NCBI RefSeq assembly: GCF_030580995.1 | Contig: NZ_JAUQSZ010000010.1 | Location: 1 to 64,000, forward strand | Origin: Sphingomonas immobilis | GTDB taxonomy: Bacteria > Pseudomonadota > Alphaproteobacteria > Sphingomonadales > Sphingomonadaceae | Direction of reading: 5' to 3' | Length of the DNA stretch: 64,000 nt | Part shown: piece after piece, positions 34,703 to 44,268 of the stretch | Numbering within the stretch: the stretch's first letter is position 1 | Layout: each line of letters starts with the position of its first letter | Program-made: the position numbers and the translations under genes | The notes under the pieces: generated by a model | The model's input: the letters and a program-made list of their open reading frames with translations, nothing else | Databases searched by the model: none | Told to the model about the DNA's origin: nothing

Positions 34703-36910
34703 TCAGGCGACCGGCGGCAAGCGGTCGAGATATTTGTCGAGCGTGATCGGATAGTCGCGAACCCGGATGCCGGTCGCGTTGTAGATCGCGTTGGCGACCG
34801 CCGCACCGACGCCGCACAGCCCGAGTTCGCCGACACCCTTCGCCTTCATCGGCGAGGATATCGGATCCTCCTCCTCGAGGAAGATCACCTCCTGATGCGG
34901 GATGTCGGCGTGGACCGGCACCTCGTACCCGGCAAGATCGTGATTGACGAAGAAGCCGAACCTCTTGTCGACCGCCAGCTCCTCGATCATCGCCGCGCCG
35001 ACGCCCATCGTCATCGCGCCGATCACCTGGCTGCGCGCCGCCTTCGGGTTGAGGATCCGCCCCGCCGCGCACACCGCCAGCATCCGGCGGATGCGCGTCT
35101 CGCCGGTCGCGGCATCGACCGCCACCTCGACGAAATGCCCGGCAAAGGTCGATTGCTGATATTTCTTGTCGAGGTCGCCGTATTCGATCGTGTCCTCGGC
35201 CACGATCTCGCCGGTCCTCGCAGCCTCGCCGAGCGCGATACTGCGGTTGCCCGAATGGACCTTGCCGTCGGCGAAATCGACCTCGGTCGTGTTGAAGCCC
35301 AGCCGCTGCGCGACCGTTTCGCGCAGCTTCATGCAGGCGGCATAGACCCCGGAGGTCGAGTTGTTCGCCCCCCATTGCCCGCCCGACCCGGCCGAGGCGG
35401 GGAGATCGGAATCCCCCAGCGTCACCACCACCTTGTCGATCGGAATCCCCATCATCTCGGCCGCCGTCTGCGCGAGGATCGTGTACGTCCCCGTGCCGAT
35501 ATCGGTCATGTCGGTCTCGACCGTGACGATGCCCGCCTGATTGAGCCGGACGCGCGCGCCGGATTTCATCAGCAAATTGTTGCGGATACCGGCACCGACC
35601 CCCATGCCGATCAGCCAGCGCCCCTCACGCACGCTGCCCGGTCCCTTGCGTTTGTCCCAGCCGAATTTCTCCGCGCCGAGCTCCAGGCATTTCACGAGCT
35701 GCCGCTGGGAGAATTTGCGCTCGGGCTTTTCGGGATCGACCTGGGTATCGTTGATGGCGCGGAACTTGATCGGATCGATGCCGAGCTTTTCCGCCATCTC
35801 GTCCATCGCGATCTCGAGCGCCATCAGCCCCGGCGCTTCCCCCGGCGCGCGCATCGCGTTGCCTTCCGGCAGATCGAGCACGGCGAGGCGCGTCTTGGTC
35901 ATGCGATCGGCACCGGCGTACAGCAGCCGGGTCTGGTTCACCGCCGTCTCCGGGCCACCGCCGGGCAGATCGCCCGACCAGCCCTCGTGCCCGATCGCGG
36001 TGATCTTGCCGTCCTTCGTCGCGCCGATGCGGATGCGCTGGATCGTCGCCGGGCGATGCGTCGTGTTGTTGAACATGAAGGGCCGCGTCAGCGCGAGCTT
36101 CACCGGGCGGCCAGACGCCTTCGCCCCCAGTGCGGCCAGGATCGCATCCGCCCGCACGAACAGCTTTCCGCCGAAGCCGCCGCCGATATAGGGCGAATCC
36201 AGCCGGACATTCTCCGGCGCGATGCCCAGCGTCTTGGCGACGTCGCCCTTGCTCCACGCGATCATCTGGTTGGCGGTGTAGAGCGTCAGCTTGTCGCCCT
36301 CCCACAGCGCCGTCGTGGCGTGCGGCTCCATCATCGCGTGCGCCTGGTCGGGCGTGGTGTAGAGCGCGTCGAGCTTGACCGGAGCCGCGGCGAAACCCTT
36401 CTCGAAATCGCCGACCGCGGTGTCGGGCTTGCCACCGGGCCCGTCCGCGACAGGCTTCACCGCCGTATCCTTGAGCGCCGCAAGATCGAAGTTCCCGGTG
36501 GCGCGGGCGTAGTTGACGGTGATGAGCGACGCAGCAGCCCGCGCCTGCTCGAACGTTTCGGCGACGATGACGGCTACGGCCTGATGATAATGTTCGATAT
36601 CAGGCCCGCCGAGGAGTTTGGCGGTGTTGAACTGGCCCTTTTCGAGCTTGCCGGCGGTATCGGCGGTGACGATGGCGAGCACGCCCGGCATGGCCTTCGC
36701 GGCGGCGAGATCGATCGCGGCGATCTTCCCCTTGGCGATCGCCGAGCCCAGCACGTAGCCATAGGCCGGGTTCCTGACCTTGTCGTGCCGCTCATAGGCG
36801 TAGGGCGCGAGGCCGGTGGTCTTGAGCGGGCCGTCGATGCGGTCGGTGGCCTTGCCGACCACCTTGAGCCGGTCGATCGGGTTCTTGGCGGCGGGCGTGT
36901 CGAACTTCAT
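34703..36910 (-). CDS. paoC: Aldehyde oxidoreductase molybdenum-binding subunit (PaoC/YagR-like)
   Basis: This is the large catalytic subunit of a xanthine-dehydrogenase-family enzyme that oxidises (aromatic) aldehydes to acids with molybdenum cytosine dinucleotide. The 735 residues include YIGGGFGGKLFVRADAI near 237-253, EAPGLMALEIAMDEMAEKLG near 357-376, GSGGQWGANNS and the catalytic glutamate at about 695 in KGVGELGLCG. It is the last gene of the operon paoA-paoB-paoC, three bases behind paoB. Export with PaoA by the Tat route is expected, since this subunit has no signal of its own. Confidence 0.9.
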   Translation of the reverse strand: MKFDTPAAKNPIDRLKVVGKATDRIDGPLKTTGLAPYAYERHDKVRNPAYGYVLGSAIAKGKIAAIDLAAAKAMPGVLAIVTADTAGKLEKGQFNTAKLLGGPDIEHYHQAVAVIVAETFEQARAAASLITVNYARATGNFDLAALKDTAVKPVADGPGGKPDTAVGDFEKGFAAAPVKLDALYTTPDQAHAMMEPHATTALWEGDKLTLYTANQMIAWSKGDVAKTLGIAPENVRLDSPYIGGGFGGKLFVRADAILAALGAKASGRPVKLALTRPFMFNNTTHRPATIQRIRIGATKDGKITAIGHEGWSGDLPGGGPETAVNQTRLLYAGADRMTKTRLAVLDLPEGNAMRAPGEAPGLMALEIAMDEMAEKLGIDPIKFRAINDTQVDPEKPERKFSQRQLVKCLELGAEKFGWDKRKGPGSVREGRWLIGMGVGAGIRNNLLMKSGARVRLNQAGIVTVETDMTDIGTGTYTILAQTAAEMMGIPIDKVVVTLGDSDLPASAGSGGQWGANNSTSGVYAACMKLRETVAQRLGFNTTEVDFADGKVHSGNRSIALGEAARTGEIVAEDTIEYGDLDKKYQQSTFAGHFVEVAVDAATGETRIRRMLAVCAAGRILNPKAARSQVIGAMTMGVGAAMIEELAVDKRFGFFVNHDLAGYEVPVHADIPHQEVIFLEEEDPISSPMKAKGVGELGLCGVGAAVANAIYNATGIRVRDYPITLDKYLDRLPPVA

Positions 36911-36913
36911 GGC

Positions 36914-37864
36914 TCAGCCCCTCGCTTCGGCCAGCACCGCGCCGAGCGTGCGCTCGACGAGTGTCAGCTTGAACTGGTTGTCGTGCGTCGGCTTTGCGCC
37001 GGCGAGCAGCCCCGCCGCGACGGCTTTCGCCCCGCGCGGCAGATCGGCCTCGGACGCTTCGACGCGCCACGGCTTGGGCGCGATACCGCCCACCGCCACG
37101 CGGCCGCTGCCGTCCTTCTGGACGATCACCCCGACCGACACGAGCGCGAAGGCGTAGGACGCCCGGTCGCGGACCTTGTGATAGACATGCGTCCCGCCGA
37201 CCGGCTTCGGCAGCGTGACCGCGGTGATGAGCTCGCCCTTGCCGAGCGCGGTCTCGATGTGGGGGGTGGCACCGGGCAGCCGGTGGAAATCGGCGATCGG
37301 GATCGCGCGCGCGGTGCCGTCGGGCCGCACGGTTTCGACCGTGGCATCGAGCGCGCGCATCGCGACCGCCATGTCGCTCGGCTGGGTGGCGATGCACGCA
37401 TCGCTGACGCCGATCACGCCGAGGCTGCGGCTGAAGCCGCCGATCGCGGCACAACCGCTGCCGGGCTTGCGCTTGTTGCACGCCTGATTGGTGTCGTAGA
37501 AATAGGGGCAGCGCGTTCGCTGCAGCAGATTGCCCGCCGTCGTCGCCTTGTTGCGCAACTGGCCCGATGCGCCCGCCAGCAACGCGCGCGACAACAGGCC
37601 GTAATCGCGCCGGATGCGCATGTCGGCGGCAAGATCGGTATTGCGCACCAGCGCGCCGATACGCAGGCCGCCCTCCGGTGTCGGTTCGATCTTGTCGATG
37701 CCGAGGCCGTTGACGTCGATCAGATGCTGCGGCGTTTCGATCTGCAATTTCATCAGATCGAGGAGATTGGTGCCCCCGGCGATGAATTTCGCGCCCGGCG
37801 TACGCTCGGCAGCGGCGGCAGCGGCGGCCGGGGTGCGCGCGCGTTCGTAGCTGAACGCCTTCAT
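36914..37864 (-). CDS. paoB: Aldehyde oxidoreductase FAD-binding subunit (PaoB/YagS-like)
   Basis: The 316-residue subunit carries FAD and relays electrons between molybdenum/iron-sulfur centres and acceptor. It has the FAD-binding [15 protein letters not shown] near residues 26-40 and the [16 protein letters not shown] region. Cysteines at 119, 129, 138 and 157 fit the extra [4Fe-4S] cluster found in PaoB but absent from ordinary xanthine dehydrogenase FAD subunits. It overlaps the end of paoA by four bases. Confidence 0.9.
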   Translation of the reverse strand: MKAFSYERARTPAAAAAAAERTPGAKFIAGGTNLLDLMKLQIETPQHLIDVNGLGIDKIEPTPEGGLRIGALVRNTDLAADMRIRRDYGLLSRALLAGASGQLRNKATTAGNLLQRTRCPYFYDTNQACNKRKPGSGCAAIGGFSRSLGVIGVSDACIATQPSDMAVAMRALDATVETVRPDGTARAIPIADFHRLPGATPHIETALGKGELITAVTLPKPVGGTHVYHKVRDRASYAFALVSVGVIVQKDGSGRVAVGGIAPKPWRVEASEADLPRGAKAVAAGLLAGAKPTHDNQFKLTLVERTLGAVLAEARG

Positions 37865-38493
37865 GCTTTCTCTCCCGCGACGTCCGCCATCGCCTCGGCA
37901 ATGTTCGAATAGGCACCGCAGCGGCAGATATTGCCGCTCATCCGCTCGCGCATCTCAAAATTGGTGATCTGGGGCTGATCGGTCAGGCTGGCGCTGACAT
38001 GGCTCGGGATGCCGCGCCGGATCTCGTCCAGCACCGACACCGCCGAACAGATCTGCCCCGGCGTGCAATAGCCGCACTGATAGCCGTCGTGCCTGATGAA
38101 GGCGGCCTGCATCGGGTGGAGCTTTTCGGGCGTGCCCAGCCCCTCGATCGTGGTGATGCTGTCGCCCTCATGCATCACGGCGAGCGTCAGGCAGGAGTTG
38201 ATCCGCCGCCCGTCGACGATGACGGTACACGCCCCGCACTGGCCGTGATCGCAGCCTTTCTTGGTGCCGGTCAGGTCGAGATGCTCGCGCAGCGCATCGA
38301 GCAGCGTCGTGCGCGTGTCGAGCGCGAGCTCTCGGCGCTTGCCGTTGACCTCGAACGCGACCTTTTCGATATGAGCCATTGTCTGCTTTCTCGGGACTTG
38401 GGCCTCGACGGCGGGAACGGTCGTAACGGCGACCGTGACCGCCCCGCCGACGATGACGCCGCGACGCGATGGGGTGAACTCGTCGAAATCCAT
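37861..38493 (-). CDS. paoA: Aldehyde oxidoreductase 2Fe-2S subunit with Tat signal (PaoA/YagT-like)
   Basis: The 210-residue subunit binds two [2Fe-2S] clusters: Cys81, 86, 89 and 101 in the plant-ferredoxin-like half, and Cys140, 143, 190 and 192 in the helical half (QCGYCTPGQ and NICRCGAY). A twin-arginine signal is visible at residues 9-20 ([12 protein letters not shown]), so the enzyme is exported folded to the periplasm. The ATG at 38493 follows GGGAAGGGG. It is the first gene of the paoABC operon. Confidence 0.91.
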   Translation of the reverse strand: MDFDEFTPSRRGVIVGGAVTVAVTTVPAVEAQVPRKQTMAHIEKVAFEVNGKRRELALDTRTTLLDALREHLDLTGTKKGCDHGQCGACTVIVDGRRINSCLTLAVMHEGDSITTIEGLGTPEKLHPMQAAFIRHDGYQCGYCTPGQICSAVSVLDEIRRGIPSHVSASLTDQPQITNFEMRERMSGNICRCGAYSNIAEAMADVAGEKA

Positions 38494-38735
38494 GCGAACC
38501 CCTTCCCCTGAATTGCGCGCGCACCACAGCCTGAGTTGCCGCCTGGAGCTTCCGTGTCGCCCTAACGTCCGAAACCGGGCGCGGTTGCCGGGGGGCAGGC
38601 TATCTTTGCGCGGCCGCATCCACCAGCGGAAAGAGTGCGTGCTGCCGCCGCACCCGGCAAACGCGCGCGGACCGGGACGGAATACCGCCGGCCCGCCTGT
38701 TTACATATCCGCGCCGCCCCCATAGCTGCCGCAGG

Positions 38736-39299
38736 ATGGACGCACGCAATACTGAAGGCACACGGCGCGGGCCCAACGTCGCTCATGCGGAACTCCGCCG
38801 CCTGACGCGCCCCGATCACGAAAGCGTGGACGCGGCATTCGCAGGCTATGATCTCGCGACGCCGGACGGCTATCGTGGTTTCCTGCTGGCGCATGCGCGC
38901 GTGCTGCCGGGCGTCGAAGCGGCCTTGGCACCGACGGCGCTGATCGCGGGCTGGGTCGGCCGCACGGATGCGTTGCTGGCCGATCTCGATGCCCTTGCCG
39001 CGCCCGTTCCGCCGGTATCACCGGTCGTTCTTCCTTCCGGCGAAGGCGCACGGTGGGGCGCTTTCTACGTGCTGGAGGGCTCGCGGCTCGGCGGCGCGTT
39101 TCTTGCGCGCCAGGTCGCCGCCGGTTTCCCCAAGGCTTATCTGGAGGCGGTGCATGCGCCGGGCCGCTGGCAGCACATCCTTGCCGCGCTCGATCGCGCC
39201 GCCGGGGGACCGGACTGGATCGCCGACGCGGTCGCCGGGGCGAAAGCGGTGTTCGCAGCCTATGGACACGCCGCGGGCGAGACCCGCCCCGGCGCCTAG
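38736..39299 (+). CDS. bphO: Biliverdin-producing heme oxygenase
   Basis: Heme oxygenase opens heme to biliverdin, the chromophore of bacteriophytochromes. The 187-residue protein has the proximal histidine His28 in LTRPDHESVDAAF and the distal-helix motif FYVLEGSRLGGAFLARQV near 108-125. It is tail-to-tail with the bacteriophytochrome gene; their stop codons share one CTAG. The 242-bp gap to the divergent paoA holds no gene and presumably both promoters; I see no clear operator there. Confidence 0.9.
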   Translation: MDARNTEGTRRGPNVAHAELRRLTRPDHESVDAAFAGYDLATPDGYRGFLLAHARVLPGVEAALAPTALIAGWVGRTDALLADLDALAAPVPPVSPVVLPSGEGARWGAFYVLEGSRLGGAFLARQVAAGFPKAYLEAVHAPGRWQHILAALDRAAGGPDWIADAVAGAKAVFAAYGHAAGETRPGA

Positions 39300-41860
39300 A
39301 TCGCCGCCTCGCCGATCAGGTCTTCGATGGCCTTGGCGATGTTGTGCGTCGTATAGGGTTTCTGCACCACCGCGACCGAACGGTGCTCCATCGGCATGTT
39401 CGCCTGCTCGCCATAGCCCGACGCGAAGAAATACGGGATGGCCAGTTCGCGCAAGCGATCCGCCACGCCGAAACTGGTCTGATCGCCGAGGTTGATGTCG
39501 AGAATGGCGAAATCGACGCGGTTGTTGTCGAGAAAATCGTGCGCGGCCTCCGGCGTCGATGCCGTCGATACGGACGCCCCGAAGCGATCGAGAATATCCT
39601 CGGCGTCGAGCGCGATGATCAGGCTGTCCTCGACCAGCAACACCGATTTCTGGCCGATGAGCGACGCATCCACCGGCTTCTGGCTGGAAACGGCGCGCAG
39701 CGGCAGGCGGACCGGCGTGCCGGCGACCTTGCGCGCTTCCGACACGTGCCGCGCCGGGATGCAGAAGGTGGCGCGCACGCCGTCGGGCGCATAGTCGATG
39801 CTCGCCTCGCCCCCCAGATCGTACGGGACCGAGCGGTTGACGATCGTCGTGCCGAAACCCTTGCGCTTGGGCGGCGTGACGGGCGGTCCGCCCACTTCCT
39901 GCCAGGTGAAGATCAGATCGCCCGCATCGTTGAGCGCCCAGCCGACATGCACCTCGCCCGTGCCCGAAAGGCTGCCGTATTTGGTCGAATTGGTGACGAG
40001 TTCGTGGATCACCAGCGCCATCGTCGAATAGGCCTGCGGATTGAGCAGGACGGGGTCGCCAGCGGCGATGATCGCGCTCTCGCGATCGGCGGCGAATGCG
40101 GCGGCTTCCGCCTCGATCAGCGCCCCGAGCGGTGCCGGGCCCCAATGATCGTCGGTGATCTGGTTGTGCGCGCGGGCAAGCGCGTGGATGCGCCCGTCCA
40201 CCAGCTTGACGAAATCCTTCACCTCGGGGCTCTCGGGCTGCGACTGCCGGATCAGCCCGCGAATGACGCCGAGGATGTTGCGCACGCGGTGATTGAGCTC
40301 GGCGATGAGCATTTCCTGCCGTGCCGTCGATTGCCGCCGTTCGGCCGCCGCTTCGTCCGCCAGCCGCAGCACCACCTCGATCAGCGTCGCGCGGATCGTC
40401 TCCGCCACGCGCACCTGCGAGACGGTGAAGGGCTCGGCCTTGCCGGTCACGGTCTCCTGCCACTCGGCGAAGCTCTCGCGCGGGGTCAGCCGCGGGCCGT
40501 TCGGGCCGTATTCGATCGGCTTGTGCGGGTCGCCCGCCCAGCGCACCGACTGTTTCAGCTCCTTGCGGAACAGGATGACGTAATCGCGCGGCGAGCGTGA
40601 GATCGGGATCGCCAGCAGCCCGGCGGCACGGTCGGCGAACCCGCCCGCTTTCTCGATCAGCGATCCGATATGATCGGTGGTGTAGACGCGGCCCGCCGCA
40701 AGCCCGTTGAGCGCGCGCACGATCCGGCGGAAATCCTCGGTCGGCGGCGTCACGCCGGAGAAGGCGTAATTGCCGTTGATCCATACGCCCACGCCGTCGG
40801 CGGGGATCGCACTGGTCAGGATGTCGCCGAGCCAGTCGGGATCCTGCAGCAACGTCTCGTCCGAAGCGACCGCGCCGAGCAGCTGATCCGAGATGTCGCG
40901 CGCGCGCTGCTCATACTCACCGATCAGCCGCCGCTCGCGCGATTCCAGCCGCATCGAGAACATCTCGGCGAACAGCTCGCATACCGAGCGGCGCTGGAAC
41001 GTCGGCGAGCGCGGCGAATAATTGTGGCACGCGAACAGGCCCCACAGCTCGCCGTCGACCACGATCGAGATCGACAGCGACGCGCCCACGCCCATGTTCT
41101 TCAGATATTCGATATGGATCGGCGAGACCGAGCGCAGGATCGAGAGCGACAGGTCGATCCGCTTGCCGACGGCATCCACCTCGGGAACGATCCCGACAGG
41201 TTCCGAATTCACGTCGCGGATGACGCGGACCAGATTGCGCTTGTAGAGTTCGCGCGCCTGGCGCGGGATGTCGCTCGCGGGGTAGTTCAGGCCGAGAAAG
41301 CTGCCGATCCCGGATTTGCAGGCCTCCGCCACCACCGCGCCGGACCCGCTTTCGGCGAATTTGTAGACCATCACGCGATCGTAGCCGAGCAATGCGCGGA
41401 CCTGCCGCGCACCCTCGCGGTAGAAGGCCGTGATGTCGGGCGTGCGGTCGAGCCGCGCCATCATCGCGCGTACGGCGTTGGTGGAATCGCCCCCGGCCGC
41501 CGTGCCGGGCTCGGCCTCGATCACGATCTGGCCACCCGAGAAATGGACGGCCACGTCGTAGAGCTGCCCCGATGCGCCGATGCTGCAGCCGAACAGCCGC
41601 TCGACCATGTCGGGCGCGGACAGCAGCGAAATGCGATTGCGCAGATCGTGCAGCAACGTCGACGGAATATAGTCGGGGAGCGGCGCGCCGATGAGATCCT
41701 CTGGATCATACCCCAGCAGATCGCGGATGTTCTTCGAGACGCGCGCGATCAACCAGTCGGTGCTGACCGCGATCAGGAAACCGGGTTGCTGGATTGCGCC
41801 GAGAAGATGGATCGGCTCGCGATCGCAGTTCGTCAGGTCGACCTTATCGATATCCGCCAC
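39296..41860 (-). CDS. bphP: Bacteriophytochrome hybrid histidine kinase (PAS-GAF-PHY-HWE-receiver)
   Basis: This is a red/far-red light sensor kinase of 854 residues. Cys12 (LTNCDREP) is the usual biliverdin attachment site; the PAS domain follows, then the GAF domain with PASDIP at 194-199 and the PHY tongue with PRESF at 460-464. The kinase is of the HWE class: phosphoacceptor His524 in ELNHRVRN and WQE in the ATPase part. A receiver domain from about 740 to the end carries acceptor Asp788 in AILDINLG and the KPY lysine, making it a hybrid kinase. The start codon is GTG. Its 3' end overlaps bphO. Confidence 0.93.
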   Translation of the reverse strand: MADIDKVDLTNCDREPIHLLGAIQQPGFLIAVSTDWLIARVSKNIRDLLGYDPEDLIGAPLPDYIPSTLLHDLRNRISLLSAPDMVERLFGCSIGASGQLYDVAVHFSGGQIVIEAEPGTAAGGDSTNAVRAMMARLDRTPDITAFYREGARQVRALLGYDRVMVYKFAESGSGAVVAEACKSGIGSFLGLNYPASDIPRQARELYKRNLVRVIRDVNSEPVGIVPEVDAVGKRIDLSLSILRSVSPIHIEYLKNMGVGASLSISIVVDGELWGLFACHNYSPRSPTFQRRSVCELFAEMFSMRLESRERRLIGEYEQRARDISDQLLGAVASDETLLQDPDWLGDILTSAIPADGVGVWINGNYAFSGVTPPTEDFRRIVRALNGLAAGRVYTTDHIGSLIEKAGGFADRAAGLLAIPISRSPRDYVILFRKELKQSVRWAGDPHKPIEYGPNGPRLTPRESFAEWQETVTGKAEPFTVSQVRVAETIRATLIEVVLRLADEAAAERRQSTARQEMLIAELNHRVRNILGVIRGLIRQSQPESPEVKDFVKLVDGRIHALARAHNQITDDHWGPAPLGALIEAEAAAFAADRESAIIAAGDPVLLNPQAYSTMALVIHELVTNSTKYGSLSGTGEVHVGWALNDAGDLIFTWQEVGGPPVTPPKRKGFGTTIVNRSVPYDLGGEASIDYAPDGVRATFCIPARHVSEARKVAGTPVRLPLRAVSSQKPVDASLIGQKSVLLVEDSLIIALDAEDILDRFGASVSTASTPEAAHDFLDNNRVDFAILDINLGDQTSFGVADRLRELAIPYFFASGYGEQANMPMEHRSVAVVQKPYTTHNIAKAIEDLIGEAAI

Positions 41861-42045
41861 TGTATCCCCAAAAACACGGTAATCCCGGCAGCCGGTATCG
41901 ACCCCCGATCCCGTAACGCCTCAAGGCCGCATCGGGTTGCGTGGAAAGGTAGCCGACCGGCGGCCGTTTGAAACTGATGCAGATAAAGACGATCGGTTCC
42001 GCAGCGCCGCGGCGATCCCGTCCGGGGCCGATCGCGCCGGGAGGA

Positions 42046-42131
42046 TGGTGGACAGGGCTGGATTCGAACCAGCGTACGCTTGCACGGGCAGATTTACAGT
42101 CTGCTGCCTTTAACCACTCGGCCACCTGTCC
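42046..42131 (-). tRNA. tRNA-Tyr (anticodon GTA), CCA encoded
   Basis: Read on the minus strand, GGACAGG pairs with CCTGTCC, followed by A and an encoded CCA. The anticodon arm CAGACTGTAAATCTG presents GTA, the long variable arm of class II tRNAs is present, and the T arm reads CTGGTTCGAATCCAG. Length is 86 bases. Confidence 0.97.
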
Positions 42132-42327
42132 ATTGGGCCGCTCAAAAAGCGAGGCGGTCCAATGCCGACCGCAAGCGGTGCTGTCAACGAAGAAGACTGT
42201 TGGAACTCGGGCCCAAGGCTTGCGCCCGGTGCGCGCGGCGCATACCGAGCGTGCGATCCCGCCCGCCGCTACCGGCCAAGCCGGGGGTGACCGATCCGTT
42301 TTCGTACAAAACCGAGGAAGAGTTCTG

Positions 42328-43083
42328 ATGGCACGCCGTGGACACCGCCCTTCGCAGGCGCCCGCCAACCGCCCGCGCTTCTGGGGCCGGCACGCCGTCA
42401 CCGCCGCGCTCGCCAACCCGGAGCGCAACGTGCGGAAAATCTGGGCGACGCGCGAGGCGCTGGCGAGCCTCGACATCCCGCCGGTGATCCCGATCGTCTA
42501 TGCCGAAGTGACCGATCTCGCGCGGCTGGTGCCGGGCGACGCGCCGCATCAGGGGCTGGTGGCGGAGGTCGATCCGCTCGAGGATATCTGGCTCGGCGAC
42601 CTGCTCGAACAGGGCGCGGACGATAACCGCACCCTGGTGATCCTCGACGGCGTGACCGATCCGCACAATGTCGGCGCGATCCTGCGCTCGGCCGCCGCGT
42701 TCGACGCGCTCGGCATCATCACGCCGGATCGCAACGCCCCGCCCGAATCGGGGACGATCGCGCGCTCGGCCTCGGGCGCGCTGGAGATCGTGCCGTGGGT
42801 GCGCGTCGTGAACCTCGCCCGCGCGCTCGACGAGATCGCCGAGGCCGGATACTGGCGCGTCGGCCTGGCGGGCGAGACGCACCAGACGCTCGACAAGGCG
42901 ATCGGCATGCAGCGCCGCGTCGCGCTGGTGCTGGGTGCCGAGGGCGAAGGCATGCGCCACAACACCGCGCAGCATTGCGACGAGCTTGCGCGCCTGCCGA
43001 TCTCGCCTAGAGTGGAGAGCCTGAACGTGTCGAACGCCGCGGCGATCGCGCTCTATGCGGTGACGACGCGGAATATCGACTGA
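42328..43083 (+). CDS. rlmB: SpoU/TrmH-family rRNA 2'-O-methyltransferase (RlmB-like)
   Basis: This SPOUT methyltransferase of 251 residues has the N-terminal substrate-binding domain FWGRHAVTAAL typical of RlmB and the knot motifs LDGVTDPHNVGAILRSA near 107-123, VLGAEGEGM near 204-212 and SLNVSNAAAIALYA near 232-245. RlmB methylates G2251 in 23S rRNA. It starts at ATG 42328 after GAGGAAGAG. The 196-bp stretch between tRNA-Tyr and this gene shows no further gene. Confidence 0.87.
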   Translation: MARRGHRPSQAPANRPRFWGRHAVTAALANPERNVRKIWATREALASLDIPPVIPIVYAEVTDLARLVPGDAPHQGLVAEVDPLEDIWLGDLLEQGADDNRTLVILDGVTDPHNVGAILRSAAAFDALGIITPDRNAPPESGTIARSASGALEIVPWVRVVNLARALDEIAEAGYWRVGLAGETHQTLDKAIGMQRRVALVLGAEGEGMRHNTAQHCDELARLPISPRVESLNVSNAAAIALYAVTTRNID

Positions 43084-43100
43084 CCGGGGGGAGACGGGAT

Positions 43101-43808
43101 ATGGCGCGGCTGTTGAGAACGATGGCCGCGCTGCTCGCGCCGCTGGTGCTGACCGGCTGCCTGCTGTCGCCCGGCAAGTTCGTATCCACCCTGCGCATCG
43201 ACGCCGACCGGCATTTCACCTTCACCTATGTCGGCGAGGTGATCGACGCCGAGCCCGATACCGACGGCGGTGGTTCGAGCAGCAGCGACGACAAGCCTTC
43301 GCCGGAAGAGGTGAAGGAGAAGGCGGAGAAGGCCGCCGCCAAGAAGGCCGAGGCCGATGCCAAATACCGCGCGCTGGCCGTGACGCTTTCCAAGGAGGCG
43401 GGCTATCGCAAGGTCGCCTATCTCGGCGATGGCAAGTTCGCGGTCGATTACAGCGTGTCGGGTACGCTCGACCACATTTTCATCTGGCCGTTCAACCTCG
43501 ACGGCGAGGTCATCATCCCCTTCGTCGCGATCGAGCTGCGCCAGGACGGCGTCGTGCGCGTGAAGGCCCCCGCCTTTGCCAACGACGAGAAGAAATCGAG
43601 CATGGGCGGCGGCATGCCGGGGATGCCGAGCGGCGGCGGTGGCGGCAGCAAGGCCGACGGCGTCTTCACGCTCGACACCAACGCCGAGATCGTCAGCCAG
43701 AACAACGAGGACGGCGCGAAGACGGCCGGCGGGCGCAAGACGATCGCGTGGAAGGTGACGCCCGCGACGAAGGATGCGCCGAGCGCCGTACTCAAACTTT
43801 CGAAGTAA
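43101..43808 (+). CDS. Conserved lipoprotein of unknown function
   Basis: The 235-residue protein has a type II signal peptide with lipobox LTGC (Cys20) and leucine after the cysteine, so outer-membrane anchoring is likely. A charged coiled-coil-like stretch (SPEEVKEKAEKAAAKKAEAD) spans about residues 67-90, and a glycine/methionine-rich linker (MGGGMPGMPSGGGGG) lies near 168-185. I do not recognise a known function. It follows rlmB by 17 bases and probably shares its transcript. Confidence 0.8.
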   Translation: MARLLRTMAALLAPLVLTGCLLSPGKFVSTLRIDADRHFTFTYVGEVIDAEPDTDGGGSSSSDDKPSPEEVKEKAEKAAAKKAEADAKYRALAVTLSKEAGYRKVAYLGDGKFAVDYSVSGTLDHIFIWPFNLDGEVIIPFVAIELRQDGVVRVKAPAFANDEKKSSMGGGMPGMPSGGGGGSKADGVFTLDTNAEIVSQNNEDGAKTAGGRKTIAWKVTPATKDAPSAVLKLSK

Positions 43809-43813
43809 ACCAC

Positions 43814-43861
43814 CGCGAAGGCGGGAGCCCAGACTGTGTTCCCGCCTTCGCGGGAACACAG
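43814..43861. terminator. Hairpin between convergent lipoprotein and ferredoxin genes
   Basis: CTGTGTTCCCGC (43834-43845) and GCGGGAACACAG (43850-43861) form a perfect 12-bp stem with a CTTC loop; an alternative 13-bp pairing joins 43814-43826 with 43840-43852. The two folds exclude each other. Position between converging genes suggests a shared terminator or REP-type element. Confidence 0.6.
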
Positions 43862-43881
43862 GTTATTTCGCGGAACCTCGG

Positions 43882-44199
43882 TTAATCCTCCGCCCCGATC
43901 GTCACCTTCAGCCCGTCCAGCGCCGCGCTGAACGGAAGCTGGCACGACAGGCGCGAATATTCGTTCCGGTCGCTGGTGGAATCGAGCAGGTCGTTCTCGT
44001 CCTCGCTCATCGGCGGCAGTTTGGCCGCAAATTCCGGGTCGACATGGACGTGGCAGGTCGCGCACGAGCAGCAGCCGCCGCACAAGGCGAGGAGCTCGTC
44101 GATGCCCGCGTCGCGGATCACTTCCATCACCGAATGGCCGTCCGCACCGTCGAGCTCGCGTTCTTCCCCTTCGCGGGTGACGACGATAAGCTTGGGCAT
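43882..44199 (-). CDS. Adrenodoxin-type 2Fe-2S ferredoxin
   Basis: The 105-residue protein binds one [2Fe-2S] cluster through Cys40, Cys46, Cys49 and Cys86 (pattern C-x5-C-x2-C...C in ALCGGCCSCATCHVHV and SRLSCQLPF). Ferredoxins of this class pass electrons to cytochromes P450, ring hydroxylases or iron-sulfur assembly. No partner reductase or oxygenase is next to it, so the partner is unknown. Confidence 0.9.
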   Translation of the reverse strand: MPKLIVVTREGEERELDGADGHSVMEVIRDAGIDELLALCGGCCSCATCHVHVDPEFAAKLPPMSEDENDLLDSTSDRNEYSRLSCQLPFSAALDGLKVTIGAED

Positions 44200-44268
44200 C
44201 CAGTCTCTCCGAAATCAATGTCGCAGCCGACATGCCGTGCGAGTGCGGCCAAATCAAGGAAACAAGAA

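Noticed and set aside
34691..37912. 1073-codon open frame on the plus strand opposite paoC and paoB
   Set aside because: It mirrors the third-position GC of the real genes; composition is Arg/Asp/His-rich with no domain.
38494..38735. Small gene between paoA and bphO
   Set aside because: The short frames here lack ribosome binding sites and family-like sequence; the gap is better read as a divergent promoter region.
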